This document shows positions 32,894 through 41,771 of a stretch of 60,154 nt of DNA, piece by piece. The DNA comes from Microbacterium sp. VKM Ac-2923 (GTDB taxonomy: Bacteria > Actinomycetota > Actinomycetes > Actinomycetales > Microbacteriaceae). A program made the position numbers and the translations under genes. How positions within the stretch are numbered: position 1 is the first letter of the stretch; the number at the start of each line of letters is the position of its first letter. Location of the stretch: assembly GCF_022815605.1 (NCBI RefSeq), contig NZ_JALGRP010000013.1, forward strand, positions 1-60,154, read 5' to 3'. Under the pieces are notes generated by a model, which was given only the letters and a program-made list of their open reading frames with translations, ran no database searches and was not told where the DNA came from.

Positions 32894-34310
32894 ACCCTTC
32901 GAGCGCGGACTGCTCACCCCGGTCGCGGTCGGCCACGATGCGCTCGTGTCCGACGCCGCGGTGCTCGATGCCCTCGTGCGGGCGGAGTGCGCGCTCGTCG
33001 CGGCATACGTCGCGGGAGGCGTCGCACCGCGGGAGGCGGGCATCGCGATCGACCACGCCTTCGGCCTCGACGAGACGGGCGGTTCACCGTCGGAGACGCT
33101 CGACGTCGACGCGCTCGTCACGGCATCGGTCGCGGGCGGCAACCCCGTCATCCCGCTCGTGGGGATGATGAAGGAACGGGTGCCTGCCGCGCACCGCGCC
33201 TGGGTCCACCGCGGGGCGACGAGTCAGGACATCCTCGACACCGCCCTCATGGTGGTCGCGCAGCGCGCGGTCGGCGAGGTGCGCGGTTCCCTGGGAGACG
33301 CGGCCGAATGGCTGCGACGGCTCGCCCTTCGCCACGCCGACGACGTCGCGGCCGCGCGCACGCTCACGCAGCACGCGGTGCCCACGACGGTGGGTGCACG
33401 GGCGGCGACGTGGGCCCAGGGGATCGAGCGCGCGGTGTCCCGTCTCGACGTGCTCGTCTTCCCGGCGCAGCTCGGCGGCGCCGGCGGCACGCTCGCCTCG
33501 TTCGTGGAGATCACCGCATCCGCGGATGCCGCGGCGGCCCTCCCCGCGGCCTTCGCCCGGGCAGCGTCGCTCGACGTGCCCGAGGCGCCGTGGCACGTCA
33601 CCCGCTGGCCGGTGACCGAGCTCGGTGATGCGCTCGTGCAGGCGCTCGACGCGCTGGGCAAGTTCGCGGCCGACGTGGCGACACTCAGCCGCACCGAGAT
33701 CGCCGAGGTGTCGGAGGGCAAGGGCGGCGGCTCGTCGGCCATGCCGCAGAAGCAGAACCCCGCCGAGGCGGTGCTCATCCGTTCCGCCGCCCTCCGTGCC
33801 CCGCAGCTGGGCGCGACGCTGCACCTTGCGGCATCCCTCGCCGTCGACGAACGCCCCGACGGGGCGTGGCACGCCGAGTGGCCGACGTTGCGTGATCTTC
33901 TGCGGCTGGCGCTGGGCGCATCGTGGCACGCCTCCTCGCTCGCGGAACACCTGCGGGTGGACACCGCGGCCGCGGCGCGCAACGCCGGAGCGACCGGCGG
34001 ACGCCTCGTGAGCGAGCGCCTGCGCGGCGTTCTGGTGCCGCTGATCGGCGCCGAGCGCTTCGCCGACCTGCTCGCCGGTGACGGCGACCTCGCTGACGCT
34101 TTGCGGGCGCTGCCCGAGGATCTCGATGTCGACGCGCTGCTCGATCCCACCGGCTACGTCGGGCTCGCGCCGCGGTTGGCGCGCGGGTCGGCGCGCGGAA
34201 CCGTCGAGGTTCCGGATGCCACGGAGGTCGGGGCACCCGCCACCGGAAGCGCAACCGGCCGCCGAGACCGCGCGGCATACGAGAGGAACGGACACGGGGT
34301 GGACGAATGA
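32883..34310 (+). CDS. pcaB: 3-Carboxy-cis,cis-muconate cycloisomerase
   Basis: A 475-residue member of the fumarase/aspartase superfamily with the signature G-S-S-A-M-P-Q-K-Q-N-P (about residues 283-293) and the catalytic-region block H-R-G-A-T-S-Q-D. It lactonises carboxymuconate to 4-carboxymuconolactone. It starts at TTG 32883 inside the end of pcaG. The C-terminal 45 residues (after L-A-P-R-L-A-R-G) are polar, variable and end N-G-H-G-V-D-E. The stop overlaps pcaD by four bases. Confidence 0.92.
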   Translation: MPSEPFERGLLTPVAVGHDALVSDAAVLDALVRAECALVAAYVAGGVAPREAGIAIDHAFGLDETGGSPSETLDVDALVTASVAGGNPVIPLVGMMKERVPAAHRAWVHRGATSQDILDTALMVVAQRAVGEVRGSLGDAAEWLRRLALRHADDVAAARTLTQHAVPTTVGARAATWAQGIERAVSRLDVLVFPAQLGGAGGTLASFVEITASADAAAALPAAFARAASLDVPEAPWHVTRWPVTELGDALVQALDALGKFAADVATLSRTEIAEVSEGKGGGSSAMPQKQNPAEAVLIRSAALRAPQLGATLHLAASLAVDERPDGAWHAEWPTLRDLLRLALGASWHASSLAEHLRVDTAAAARNAGATGGRLVSERLRGVLVPLIGAERFADLLAGDGDLADALRALPEDLDVDALLDPTGYVGLAPRLARGSARGTVEVPDATEVGAPATGSATGRRDRAAYERNGHGVDE

Positions 34311-35089
34311 GTGCGGCAACGCTGATCTCGCTGACGGCGCCGGTCGGGCCGGAGGGCGCGCCGCTCGTCGTGCTCGGGCCGTCGCTGGGCACCTCCACCA
34401 TCCTGTGGGACGACGTCGTGCCGCTGCTCGCCGACGACTACCGCGTCGCCGCCTGGGACCTCCCGGGTCACGGCACGGGTCCCGTCGCGCGGGAGGCGTT
34501 CTCGGTCGCCGACCTCGCGGATGCCGTCGCGGCTGCGGTGCCCGACGAGACCTTCTTCTACGCCGGCGTCTCGCTCGGCGGAGCGACGGGGCTGGAGCTC
34601 GCCCTGCGACACGGCGACCGGGTGCGGGCCGCGGCCATCGTGGCATCCGGAGCTCAGCTCGGCGACCCCGACGCGTGGGCCGAACGTGCCGCGCAGGCGC
34701 GGGCGCAGAGCACCTCGAGCCTCATCGTCGCGTCGGCCCAGCGCTGGTTCGCGCCCGACTCGATCGCGCGGCGCCCCGACCTCACCGGGCGTCTGCTGCA
34801 CGCGCTGCAGGATGCCGACGACGACAGCTACGCGCGCTGCTGCGAGGCGCTCGCCGCGTACGACGTGCGCTTCTCGCTGGGCGAGATCGCGCCGCCGGTG
34901 CTCGCCGCCTGGGGTGCCTTCGACGCCGTCGCGCCCGAAGCCAAGGCCGTCGAGATCGCCGAGGGCGTGCGCGACGGCCGCACCGCGCGCATCGACGACG
35001 CCGGCCATCTGCCGCCCGCCGAACAGCCCGAGGCCGTGTCGGCGCTGCTGCGGTCGTTCTTCGCATCCGCTTCTCGAAAGGACGCCTGA
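34307..35089 (+). CDS. pcaD: 3-Oxoadipate enol-lactonase
   Basis: A 260-residue alpha/beta hydrolase. The nucleophile elbow is G-V-S-L-G-G (Ser about residue 88), the acid lies near W-G-A-F-D-A-V, and the histidine is in D-A-G-H-L-P-P. It hydrolyses the enol-lactone to 3-oxoadipate. ATG 34307 overlaps pcaB (ATGA) and its stop shares bases with pcaC (TGATG). In several actinobacteria pcaD and pcaC are fused as pcaL; here they are separate but coupled. Confidence 0.92.
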   Translation: MSAATLISLTAPVGPEGAPLVVLGPSLGTSTILWDDVVPLLADDYRVAAWDLPGHGTGPVAREAFSVADLADAVAAAVPDETFFYAGVSLGGATGLELALRHGDRVRAAAIVASGAQLGDPDAWAERAAQARAQSTSSLIVASAQRWFAPDSIARRPDLTGRLLHALQDADDDSYARCCEALAAYDVRFSLGEIAPPVLAAWGAFDAVAPEAKAVEIAEGVRDGRTARIDDAGHLPPAEQPEAVSALLRSFFASASRKDA

Positions 35090-35556
35090 TGCCCACCGAT
35101 CAGGAACGCCTCGACCAGGGCATGGCCGTGCGCCGTGCCGTGCTGTCGGACGCCCACGTCGACCGCGCCCTCGCGTCGACCACCGAGCTCACCGCCGACT
35201 GGCAGGACTTCATCACGCGCGTCGCCTGGGGCGACATCTGGTCGCGACCGGGTCTGGACCGCCGCTCCCGGTCGATCGCGGTGCTCAGCTCGCTCATCGC
35301 GCACGGGCACCACGAGGAGCTCGCGATGCACCTGCGGGCGGCGCTGCGCAACGGTCTGAGCGTCGATGAGATCCGCGAAGTGATCCTGCAGTCGGCGGTC
35401 TACTCGGGCGTGCCGGCGGCGAACACGGCGTTCCGGATCGCGTCGGAGGTGTTCGCACAGGACGCGCCCGTGCAGGACGGGCAGGGCGGGGACACGCCGG
35501 GCGGGGACGTGCCGGGCGGGGACGGGCAGGGCGGCGGCGCGCAGGTCGGCGGGTGA
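35089..35556 (+). CDS. pcaC: 4-Carboxymuconolactone decarboxylase
   Basis: A 155-residue CMD-family protein. The core to residue about 127 has W-G-D-I-W-S-R-P-G-L, the A-H-G-H-H-E-E-L segment and the A-A-N-T-A-F end of the domain. It decarboxylates 4-carboxymuconolactone. The last 28 residues are a Gly/Asp/Pro-rich tail coded by three tandem 15-base units (35484-35528) and not part of the usual domain. ATG 35089 is coupled to pcaD. Confidence 0.9.
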   Translation: MPTDQERLDQGMAVRRAVLSDAHVDRALASTTELTADWQDFITRVAWGDIWSRPGLDRRSRSIAVLSSLIAHGHHEELAMHLRAALRNGLSVDEIREVILQSAVYSGVPAANTAFRIASEVFAQDAPVQDGQGGDTPGGDVPGGDGQGGGAQVGG

Positions 35557-35576
35557 CCGGCGGATAGGGTGAGCCG

Positions 35577-36344
35577 GTGAGCGAAAGCGCGGGACCGGAG
35601 TTCGTCCAGTCGCTCGCGCGCGGCCTCGCGGTGATACGGGCGTTCGACGCCGACCACGCGACCCTGACCCTCAGCGACGTGTCGCGCCGGGCCGACCTGC
35701 CGCGGGCTGCAGCGCGACGGTTCCTGCAGACCCTCCAGACCCTCGGCTACGTCCGCAGCGACGGGCGCGACTTCGCCCTCACCCCGCGGGTGCTCGAGCT
35801 GGGTTTCAGCTACCTGTCGGCGCTGTCGCTTCCGGCCATCGCGCAGCCGCACCTCGAGCGGCTGTCGCGGGACATCGACGAGAGCGTCTCGGCCGCGGTG
35901 CGAGACGGCCACGACATCGTCTACGTCGCCCGCGTCCCCACGCGGCGCATCATGAGCGTGGGCATCACGATCGGCACGCGCTTCCCGGCGTACGCCACGA
36001 GCATGGGCCGCGTGCTGCTGGCTGCCGAACCCGAGGAGCGCATCGCGGAGCTCATCGGAGCGGCCCGGCCCGAGCCGTTGACTCCACGCACACGGACCGA
36101 CGTCGACTCGCTGACGGCCGAGCTCGCGCGCATCCGCGAGCAGGGCTGGGCCCTCGTCGACGAGGAGCTCGAGCAGGGGCTGCGCTCGCTCGCGGTGCCC
36201 GTCCACGGGCGCGACGGGAGCGTCGTGGCCGCCGTCAACGTGTCGGCGAGCGCGCGCGGCGACGTCGACGAGTGGCGCAACAGGTGCCTTCCGCCGCTGA
36301 CGGCGGCAGCGACGGCGATCGATGCGGAGCTCCGCCTGGTCTGA
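35577..36344 (+). CDS. pcaR: IclR-family regulator of the pca genes (PcaR-like)
   Basis: A 255-residue IclR protein opening with the PcaR-like S-L-A-R-G-L-A-V-I-R-A-F, a winged helix to about residue 70, and an effector domain with A-Y-A-T-S-M-G-R-V-L-L-A. Its position at the end of pcaHGBDC makes it the best PcaR candidate, responding to protocatechuate or 3-oxoadipate. GTG 35577 follows TAGGGT by six bases, so it can be made from its own leaderless promoter. Confidence 0.83.
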   Translation: MSESAGPEFVQSLARGLAVIRAFDADHATLTLSDVSRRADLPRAAARRFLQTLQTLGYVRSDGRDFALTPRVLELGFSYLSALSLPAIAQPHLERLSRDIDESVSAAVRDGHDIVYVARVPTRRIMSVGITIGTRFPAYATSMGRVLLAAEPEERIAELIGAARPEPLTPRTRTDVDSLTAELARIREQGWALVDEELEQGLRSLAVPVHGRDGSVVAAVNVSASARGDVDEWRNRCLPPLTAAATAIDAELRLV

Positions 36345-36350
36345 GACCCC

Positions 36351-36878
36351 TCAGCGCCGTGGTGGGTTGGCGGCGTCGAGGGCGTGGTCGTACACGCCGA
36401 TGAGCCGATCGAGGAAGTGCTGCACGGTGGCGCGCTCCGCGGCATCCATCTCGTCCACCACTCGCTCGATGCCGTCGATCAACGGCGTGACGAGGTCGCG
36501 CGCGCGGTCACGGGACCGATCGACGGCCGTGACGACGAGCTTGCGGCCGTCGTGGGGATGGCGTTCACGGCGGATGTGCCCCGCCTTCTCGAGACGGTGC
36601 AGCACGAGCGTCATTGCGGCGGTCGAGATGCCCAGACGCCGTGCCAGCTCGGTGGGGGTGGCGGCGCCGGTGGAGATGAGGTGGTCCATCGCCTCGAGTC
36701 CGGGGGCGTCGACGGCGAGGACGTCGGCGACGTGACGCTCGAACTGCTGCTGACGCAGGGTGACGCGCTGCACGCGCGCGCGGATGTCGTCGTCGCCCAT
36801 CGGGGCTTCGCTGCGGCGCGCACGTTCGCGTTCGCGGCGGTCGTCGCGTGCGTCGGGGGAGTCGTCGAGCGTGGGCAC
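36351..36878 (-). CDS. MarR-family transcriptional regulator
   Basis: A 175-residue MarR protein: winged helix in P-T-E-L-A-R-R-L-G-I-S-T-A-A-M-T, wing around R-R-E-R-H-P-H-D-G-R-K-L-V, and flanking dimer helices. GTG 36878 is six bases after TATTGT on this strand, which sets the start; ATG at about 36809 is an alternative. It is divergent from the flavin monooxygenase, and MarR proteins in such pairs usually repress both genes until a phenolic ligand binds. Confidence 0.85.
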   Translation of the reverse strand: MPTLDDSPDARDDRRERERARRSEAPMGDDDIRARVQRVTLRQQQFERHVADVLAVDAPGLEAMDHLISTGAATPTELARRLGISTAAMTLVLHRLEKAGHIRRERHPHDGRKLVVTAVDRSRDRARDLVTPLIDGIERVVDEMDAAERATVQHFLDRLIGVYDHALDAANPPRR

Positions 36879-36912
36879 GTCCTTACAATAGTCGTGTAGA
36901 TTGCCAATAAGA

Positions 36913-36923
36913 TTGATAATCAA
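36913..36923. promoter_or_regulatory. Candidate MarR operator
   Basis: TTGATAATCAA is a perfect palindrome around a central base, set in the only A/T-rich patch between the divergent MarR and monooxygenase genes. A looser CAAT...ATTG pair lies beside it. Confidence 0.5.
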
Positions 36924-36938
36924 CGAAACGGGGAAAAT

Positions 36939-38147
36939 ATGACGACCTCCCGAGGACGCGTGCTGATCTGCGGGGCGAGCATCGCGGGCCCAGCGCTGGC
37001 GTACTGGCTGAACCGGTACGGCTACGAGACGGTGGTCGTCGAGCGCGCCCGAGGCCTCCGCGCGGGCGGACAGAACGTCGACGTGCGCGGCGCCGGCCGC
37101 GACGTGCTGCGGCGGATGGATCTCGAGACTGCGGTGCGCGCGGCGACCACGGGCGAGGTGGGGACGCGGTTCGTCGGACGCGACGGGCGGACCGTGGCGG
37201 AGTTCCCCGCGGGCCGCGGCGACTCCGACGGCGCCACCGCCGAGCTCGAGATCCTGCGCGGCGATCTCGCCGAACTGCTCGTCGAGCGCACCGCGGGGCG
37301 CACCGAGTATCGCTTTGGCGACCGGGTCACCGGGGTGGAACAGGATGCCGAGGGCGTCATCGTGCGCTTCGAGCGGGCGCCCGAGGAGCGGTTCGCGCTC
37401 GTCGTCGCCGCCGACGGGATCGGTTCGCGAACGCGCGGGCTCGTCTTCGGCGATGAGCCGCAGATCCGCTCGCTCGGCCTCGAGACGACGTACGGCACGA
37501 TCCCCCGCACCGCCGCGGACGACGACTGGTGGCGCTGGTACTCCGCGCCGGGCGGCCGCTCCATCACCCTGCGCCCCGATCCGCACGGCACGATCCGCGC
37601 GACGATGTCGGTGGTCACGGATCGCGAGCGCCCGCGGGCGGACCGCGGCGATCTCGACGCGCAACGCCGCCGATTGCGCGAGACCTTCGCCGACGCCGGC
37701 TGGGAGGCGGAGCGCGTGCTCGACGGTTTCGACCGCGCGGAGGAGCTGTACACCGACGCGATCGGTCAGGTGCGGGCTCCGCGCTGGTCGAACGGCCGGG
37801 TGGCACTGGTCGGAGACGCCGCGTACTGCGCCTCGCCGGTCAGCGGTATGGGGACGAGCCTCGCCTTGGCCGGGGCCTACGTGCTGGCGGGCGAGCTCGC
37901 AGCCCACGTCGACCACCGCGACGCGTTCCGCGGGTACGAGCGCGTGATGAGGCCGTACGTCGCGCAGGCGCAGAATCTGCCCCCGGGCACTCCGCGGCTG
38001 GCCAACCCCACCTCGCGGCTCGGCGTCGGGGTGTTCCGCGGGGTGCTGCGGGTGGCATCCACTCCTGTCGTCGCGCGTCTCATGGGCGGTCTGTTCACCC
38101 CTCCGGCGGATGCCATCGACCTGCCGGCTTACGCGCACCTGGGGTGA
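36939..38147 (+). CDS. FAD-dependent monooxygenase (aromatic hydroxylase / TetX-like)
   Basis: A 402-residue group A flavoprotein monooxygenase: N-terminal FAD motif I-C-G-A-S-I-A-G-P-A-L-A, middle D-G motif A-A-D-G-I-G-S-R, and C-terminal V-A-L-V-G-D-A-A-Y-C. It resembles TetX-type and small aromatic hydroxylases. A role in feeding phenolic compounds into the pca pathway is possible, but the subfamily also contains drug-modifying enzymes. ATG 36939 follows the MarR operator. Confidence 0.82.
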   Translation: MTTSRGRVLICGASIAGPALAYWLNRYGYETVVVERARGLRAGGQNVDVRGAGRDVLRRMDLETAVRAATTGEVGTRFVGRDGRTVAEFPAGRGDSDGATAELEILRGDLAELLVERTAGRTEYRFGDRVTGVEQDAEGVIVRFERAPEERFALVVAADGIGSRTRGLVFGDEPQIRSLGLETTYGTIPRTAADDDWWRWYSAPGGRSITLRPDPHGTIRATMSVVTDRERPRADRGDLDAQRRRLRETFADAGWEAERVLDGFDRAEELYTDAIGQVRAPRWSNGRVALVGDAAYCASPVSGMGTSLALAGAYVLAGELAAHVDHRDAFRGYERVMRPYVAQAQNLPPGTPRLANPTSRLGVGVFRGVLRVASTPVVARLMGGLFTPPADAIDLPAYAHLG

Positions 38148-38193
38148 ACGCGGGTCTTGCCGATCCTGGCGGTCCGGAGTAAAGTGTGCGTAT

Positions 38194-38211
38194 TGCGAAC
38201 GGGCGTTCGCA
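38194..38211. promoter_or_regulatory. Operator upstream of pcaIJF
   Basis: TGCGAAC and GTTCGCA are exact reverse complements around GGGC, 22 bases before pcaI. A further GAGCGAAC half-site follows at 38212-38219. The GTTCG/CGAAC cores resemble IclR-type (PcaR/PcaU) binding sites. Confidence 0.6.
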
Positions 38212-38232
38212 GAGCGAACATAGGAAGCCTCC

Positions 38233-38979
38233 ATGATCGACAAGACCGTTCCCGACCTCGCGGCCGCCGTCGCGGGCATCCCCGACGGAGCCACCGTGAT
38301 GATCGGCGGCTTCGGCCGCGCCGGGCAGCCCGTCGAACTCATCGACGCGCTCATCGCACACGGCGCCCGCGACCTGACCGTCGTGAACAACAACGCCGGC
38401 AACGGTGACACGGGGCTGGCCGCCCTGCTCGCCGCCGGCCAGGTGCGCAAGATGATCTGCTCGTTTCCGCGCCAGAGCGACTCGTGGGTGTTCGACCGGC
38501 TGTACCGCGAGGGCGAGGTGGAACTCGAGCTCGTGCCGCAGGGCAACCTCGCCGAGCGCATCCGCGCCGCGGGCGCGGGCATCGGCGGGTTCTTCACCCC
38601 CACAGGCTTCGGCACCCAGCTGGCAGAGGGCAAGGAGACGCGTCGCATCGACGGGCGCGACTACGTGCTCGAGTACCCGATCCGCGCCGACGTCGCCCTC
38701 ATCAGCGCCCGCGCGGCGGATCGGTGGGGCAACCTCGTCTACCGCGAGACGGCCCGCAACTTCGGCCCCATCATGGCCGCTGCGGCGACCACGACCATCG
38801 TGCAGGTCGACGAGATCGTGCCGCTGGGCCGGCTCGACCCCGAGGCCGTCGTCACGCCCGGACTCTACGTGAACCGCGTCGTGGCGGTCGGCGAACGCCC
38901 GTGGGTGCGCGACGGCGCGTTCGTCGGTGGGGTCGACATCGAAGGCCGGCCGTTGGCCGAGGAAGGAGCACAGCGATGA
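38233..38979 (+). CDS. pcaI: 3-Oxoadipate CoA-transferase, subunit A
   Basis: A 248-residue class I CoA-transferase alpha subunit. Signatures are M-I-G-G-F-G-R-A-G-Q-P near residue 21 and the G-G-F-F-T-P-T-G-F-G-T block. With PcaJ it moves CoA from succinyl-CoA to 3-oxoadipate. It is first gene of pcaIJF and overlaps pcaJ by four bases (ATGA). Confidence 0.92.
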   Translation: MIDKTVPDLAAAVAGIPDGATVMIGGFGRAGQPVELIDALIAHGARDLTVVNNNAGNGDTGLAALLAAGQVRKMICSFPRQSDSWVFDRLYREGEVELELVPQGNLAERIRAAGAGIGGFFTPTGFGTQLAEGKETRRIDGRDYVLEYPIRADVALISARAADRWGNLVYRETARNFGPIMAAAATTTIVQVDEIVPLGRLDPEAVVTPGLYVNRVVAVGERPWVRDGAFVGGVDIEGRPLAEEGAQR

Positions 38980-39623
38980 CCACCCGCATCTCCCGCGCCG
39001 AGCTCGCCGCCCGCGTGGCATCCGACATCCCCGAGGGGGCGGTCGTCAACCTCGGGATCGGAGCGCCCACGCTCGTCGCCGACTTCCTGCCCGAGGGGCT
39101 CGAGATCGTGCTGCACACCGAGAACGGCATGCTCGGCATGGGGCCGGCGCCCGAGCGCGGACGCGTCGATCCCGACCTCATCAACGCCGGCAAGCAGCCG
39201 GTCACCGCTCTCGCGGGGGCGGCGTACTTCCACCACGCCGACTCGTTCGCGATGATGCGCGGCGGTCACCTCGACGTCTGCGTGCTGGGGGCGTTCCAGG
39301 TGTCGGCGGGCGGCGACCTCGCCAACTGGTCGACGGGCGAGCCCGGGGCGATCCCCGCGGTCGGCGGGGCGATGGACCTCGCCATCGGCGCGAAGGACGT
39401 CTACGTCATGACCGACCTGCTGACCAAGGGCGGCGACCCCAAGCTCGTGACGTCGTGCACCTACCCGCTCACCGGGGTGGGCTGTGCCTCCCGCGTCTAC
39501 ACCGACCACGGCGTCTTCGACGTCACCGCCTCCGGCTTCCGCGTGCGCGAGCTGTTCGGCGACAACACGCACGAAGAGATCGAGGCCCTGCTCGGCCTCG
39601 CCCTGATCGAGAAGGACGCCTGA
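38976..39623 (+). CDS. pcaJ: 3-Oxoadipate CoA-transferase, subunit B
   Basis: A 215-residue beta subunit. The catalytic glutamate lies in H-T-E-N-G-M-L-G-M-G (about residue 50), preceded by N-L-G-I-G-A-P-T-L, both hallmarks. GGAAGGAG provides the ribosome site for ATG 38976. It is coupled to pcaI and one base from pcaF. Confidence 0.93.
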   Translation: MTTRISRAELAARVASDIPEGAVVNLGIGAPTLVADFLPEGLEIVLHTENGMLGMGPAPERGRVDPDLINAGKQPVTALAGAAYFHHADSFAMMRGGHLDVCVLGAFQVSAGGDLANWSTGEPGAIPAVGGAMDLAIGAKDVYVMTDLLTKGGDPKLVTSCTYPLTGVGCASRVYTDHGVFDVTASGFRVRELFGDNTHEEIEALLGLALIEKDA

Positions 39624-39624
39624 C

Positions 39625-40791
39625 ATGCCCGCTTCGTTCGTCTACGACGCCGTCCGCACGCCCTTCGCCCGGCACGGCAAAGCCTTCGCCGACGTGCGCC
39701 CCGACGATCTCGCGGCCACCGTCATGGCATCCGTCGTCGACCGCACCGGAATCGACCCCGCGCGTATCGAGGACATCGTCTTCGGCGACGCCAACCAGGC
39801 CGGGGAGGACAACCGCAACGTGGCGCGTTTCGGGGCCCTGCTCGCCGGCTTCCCCTCGTCGGTGCCCGGAACGACCATCAACCGCCTGTGCGGCTCGTCT
39901 CTGGATGCCGTGATCCAGGGCTCGCGCGCGATCGAGGCCGGTGACGCCGAGCTGATCCTCGCCGGCGGTGTCGAGTCGATGACGCGCGCGCCGTTCGTGG
40001 TCGAGAAGAGCCCGCGTCCCTTCCCCGCGTCGAATCAGACGATGTGGAACACCTCCATCGGTTGGCGCATGACCAACCCGCGCCTGCGGTCGGACTGGAC
40101 GATCTCGAACGGCGAGAGCGCCGAGAAGCTCGCGGAGATCTACGACATCTCGCGCGAGGAGCAGGACGCCTTCGCCGCGCGCAGCCACCGCCTCGCCGCG
40201 GCAGCCTGGGCCGCGGGACGCTTCGACGACGAGATCGTGCAGGTCGAGGGGCACGTGCTCGCCCGTGACGAGGGGATTCGCGACGACTCCACCGCCGAGG
40301 TGCTTGCGGGTCTGCGTCCGGCGTTCCGCGCGGGCGGCTCGGTCACCGCGGGCAACTCCTCGCCCATCAACGATGGGGCATCGGCGGTGCTGCTGGGTGC
40401 GGAGGGGGCGATGGATGCCGAGCCCCTCGCGCGTATCGCCGGACGCGCCGCGTTCGGCAACGACCCCGACGTGTTCGGCGTCGCCCCCGTCGAGGCGGCC
40501 AACCGCGCGCTCGCCCGCGCCGGCCGCACGTGGGCCGACGTGTCGTTCGTCGAGTTGAACGAGGCCTTCGCCTCTCAGACCCTCGCGTGCGCGAAGCTGT
40601 GGACCGAGCTCGACCCGTCGACTCTCAACGAGAACGGCGGGGCGATCGCGATCGGTCACCCGCTCGGCGCCTCCGGCGGGCGCATCATCGCGCGCGCCGC
40701 GCACGAGCTGAAACGCCGGGGTGGCGGCGTCGCGGTGGCGGCGATCTGCATCGGGGTGGGCCAGGGGCTCGCGGTGGTGCTGGAGCGCTGA
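39625..40791 (+). CDS. pcaF: 3-Oxoadipyl-CoA thiolase
   Basis: A 388-residue thiolase. The nucleophilic cysteine is in N-R-L-C-G-S-S (about residue 92), and the C-terminal motifs G-H-P-L-G-A-S-G and I-C-I-G-V-G-Q-G carry the other catalytic residues. It cleaves 3-oxoadipyl-CoA to succinyl-CoA and acetyl-CoA, ending the pathway. ATG 39625 follows the pcaJ stop by one base. The 198 bases after it hold no gene. Confidence 0.92.
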   Translation: MPASFVYDAVRTPFARHGKAFADVRPDDLAATVMASVVDRTGIDPARIEDIVFGDANQAGEDNRNVARFGALLAGFPSSVPGTTINRLCGSSLDAVIQGSRAIEAGDAELILAGGVESMTRAPFVVEKSPRPFPASNQTMWNTSIGWRMTNPRLRSDWTISNGESAEKLAEIYDISREEQDAFAARSHRLAAAAWAAGRFDDEIVQVEGHVLARDEGIRDDSTAEVLAGLRPAFRAGGSVTAGNSSPINDGASAVLLGAEGAMDAEPLARIAGRAAFGNDPDVFGVAPVEAANRALARAGRTWADVSFVELNEAFASQTLACAKLWTELDPSTLNENGGAIAIGHPLGASGGRIIARAAHELKRRGGGVAVAAICIGVGQGLAVVLER

Positions 40792-40989
40792 GGGCGCCGC
40801 GGCATCCGTGCGAGAGGACAGGAAAGGCTGGTGACGTCGTCGGTCGGGGCGCCGAAGCCGAGGGGGGACACCTCGGCCGTTCGTTGATCCTCACAGAGGA
40901 GGGTTCGCGTGCTCCAGGAACGGCGCAGCTGGCCCCCTGTGCTTCGTCCCGTCCCGTCCCGCGCATGCGGACTCACGGATAATGGGGGA

Positions 40990-41379
40990 GTGGAGCCCTG
41001 GGAGACGCGCGAGTGGTTCGGCGACCTCCTCGATGCGCTCAACCGGCACGACCTCGACGATGTGCGCGGTTTCCTGCATCCCGCCGTCCGCCGCGCGCAT
41101 CTGCCCGCCGGTGCCGACGCCTGGATCGACGAGTACGCCGACCTTCTGCACGGTTTCCCCGACTGGCAGTGGAAGCGCATCCAGCTGCTGGTCGAGGACG
41201 ATCGTCTCGCGGTGCACCTGCGCGGCGGCGGCACCCACAGCGGCTCCTTCGCGCACGTCGCGGCCACGCGCCGTCGCGTGAGCATCGCCTCCTTCGCCAT
41301 GTATCGGGTCGAGCGGGGTCGTGTCGTCGAGGTGAGCGGAACCGATGACGCCGCCCAGATCCGCGCGGCGATCGGCTGA
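40990..41379 (+). CDS. SnoaL-like (NTF2-fold) protein
   Basis: A 129-residue protein of NTF2/SnoaL type: an N-terminal helix W-F-G-D-L-L-D-A-L-N-R-H-D-L-D, then strands with F-P-D-W-Q-W and V-H-L-R-G-G-G-T-H-S-G, and a C-terminal I-R-A-A. The substrate and whether it is an enzyme are unknown. GTG 40990 lies six bases after GATAAT. Confidence 0.7.
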   Translation: MEPWETREWFGDLLDALNRHDLDDVRGFLHPAVRRAHLPAGADAWIDEYADLLHGFPDWQWKRIQLLVEDDRLAVHLRGGGTHSGSFAHVAATRRRVSIASFAMYRVERGRVVEVSGTDDAAQIRAAIG

Positions 41380-41483
41380 ACGAGTGCGCTGTACCGCGTG
41401 ATCTGTCAAGGGCGGCTCGATGTCGGAGGCCCCGGGTACGGTCTCTCATGCCCGGTTCCATAGCGGGTGTAAGGAGGGCGGCC

Positions 41484-41771
41484 ATGGTGTCTCCCGATCG
41501 GCCCGGAGCGGGCGTCGTCTGGGCTCGCGTCGAAGAGGGCTTTCACGTCGGCAGTCGCAGCGGCGTCTTCCTCGGCTACATCGACCGTCAGCCCGACGGC
41601 GTCTTCCTGGCCCACGACGGTCATTCCCGTATCGTCGGCCGGTTCGAGGCCCTGACGGCGGCGATGGCCGCGGTCACGAACGGCCAGCCCCCGCTCGACG
41701 CGCAGATCACCCTCGAACAGGTGCGCGTTCCCGCGCCCCGTTCGGTCGACGACGAAAGTGCGGTCGCGTGA
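41484..41771 (+). CDS. Small protein of unknown function, coupled to a BLUF gene
   Basis: A 95-residue soluble protein with a compact strand-rich middle (V-V-W-A-R-V-E-E-G-F-H-V-G-S-R-S-G, F-L-G-Y-I-D-R) and a helix R-F-E-A-L-T-A-A-M-A-A-V. I do not recognise the family. ATG 41484 has an ideal AAGGAGG ribosome site six bases upstream, so it is expressed; a start at 41448 would ignore it. Its stop overlaps the BLUF start (GTGA), which suggests a working partnership. Confidence 0.7.
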   Translation: MVSPDRPGAGVVWARVEEGFHVGSRSGVFLGYIDRQPDGVFLAHDGHSRIVGRFEALTAAMAAVTNGQPPLDAQITLEQVRVPAPRSVDDESAVA

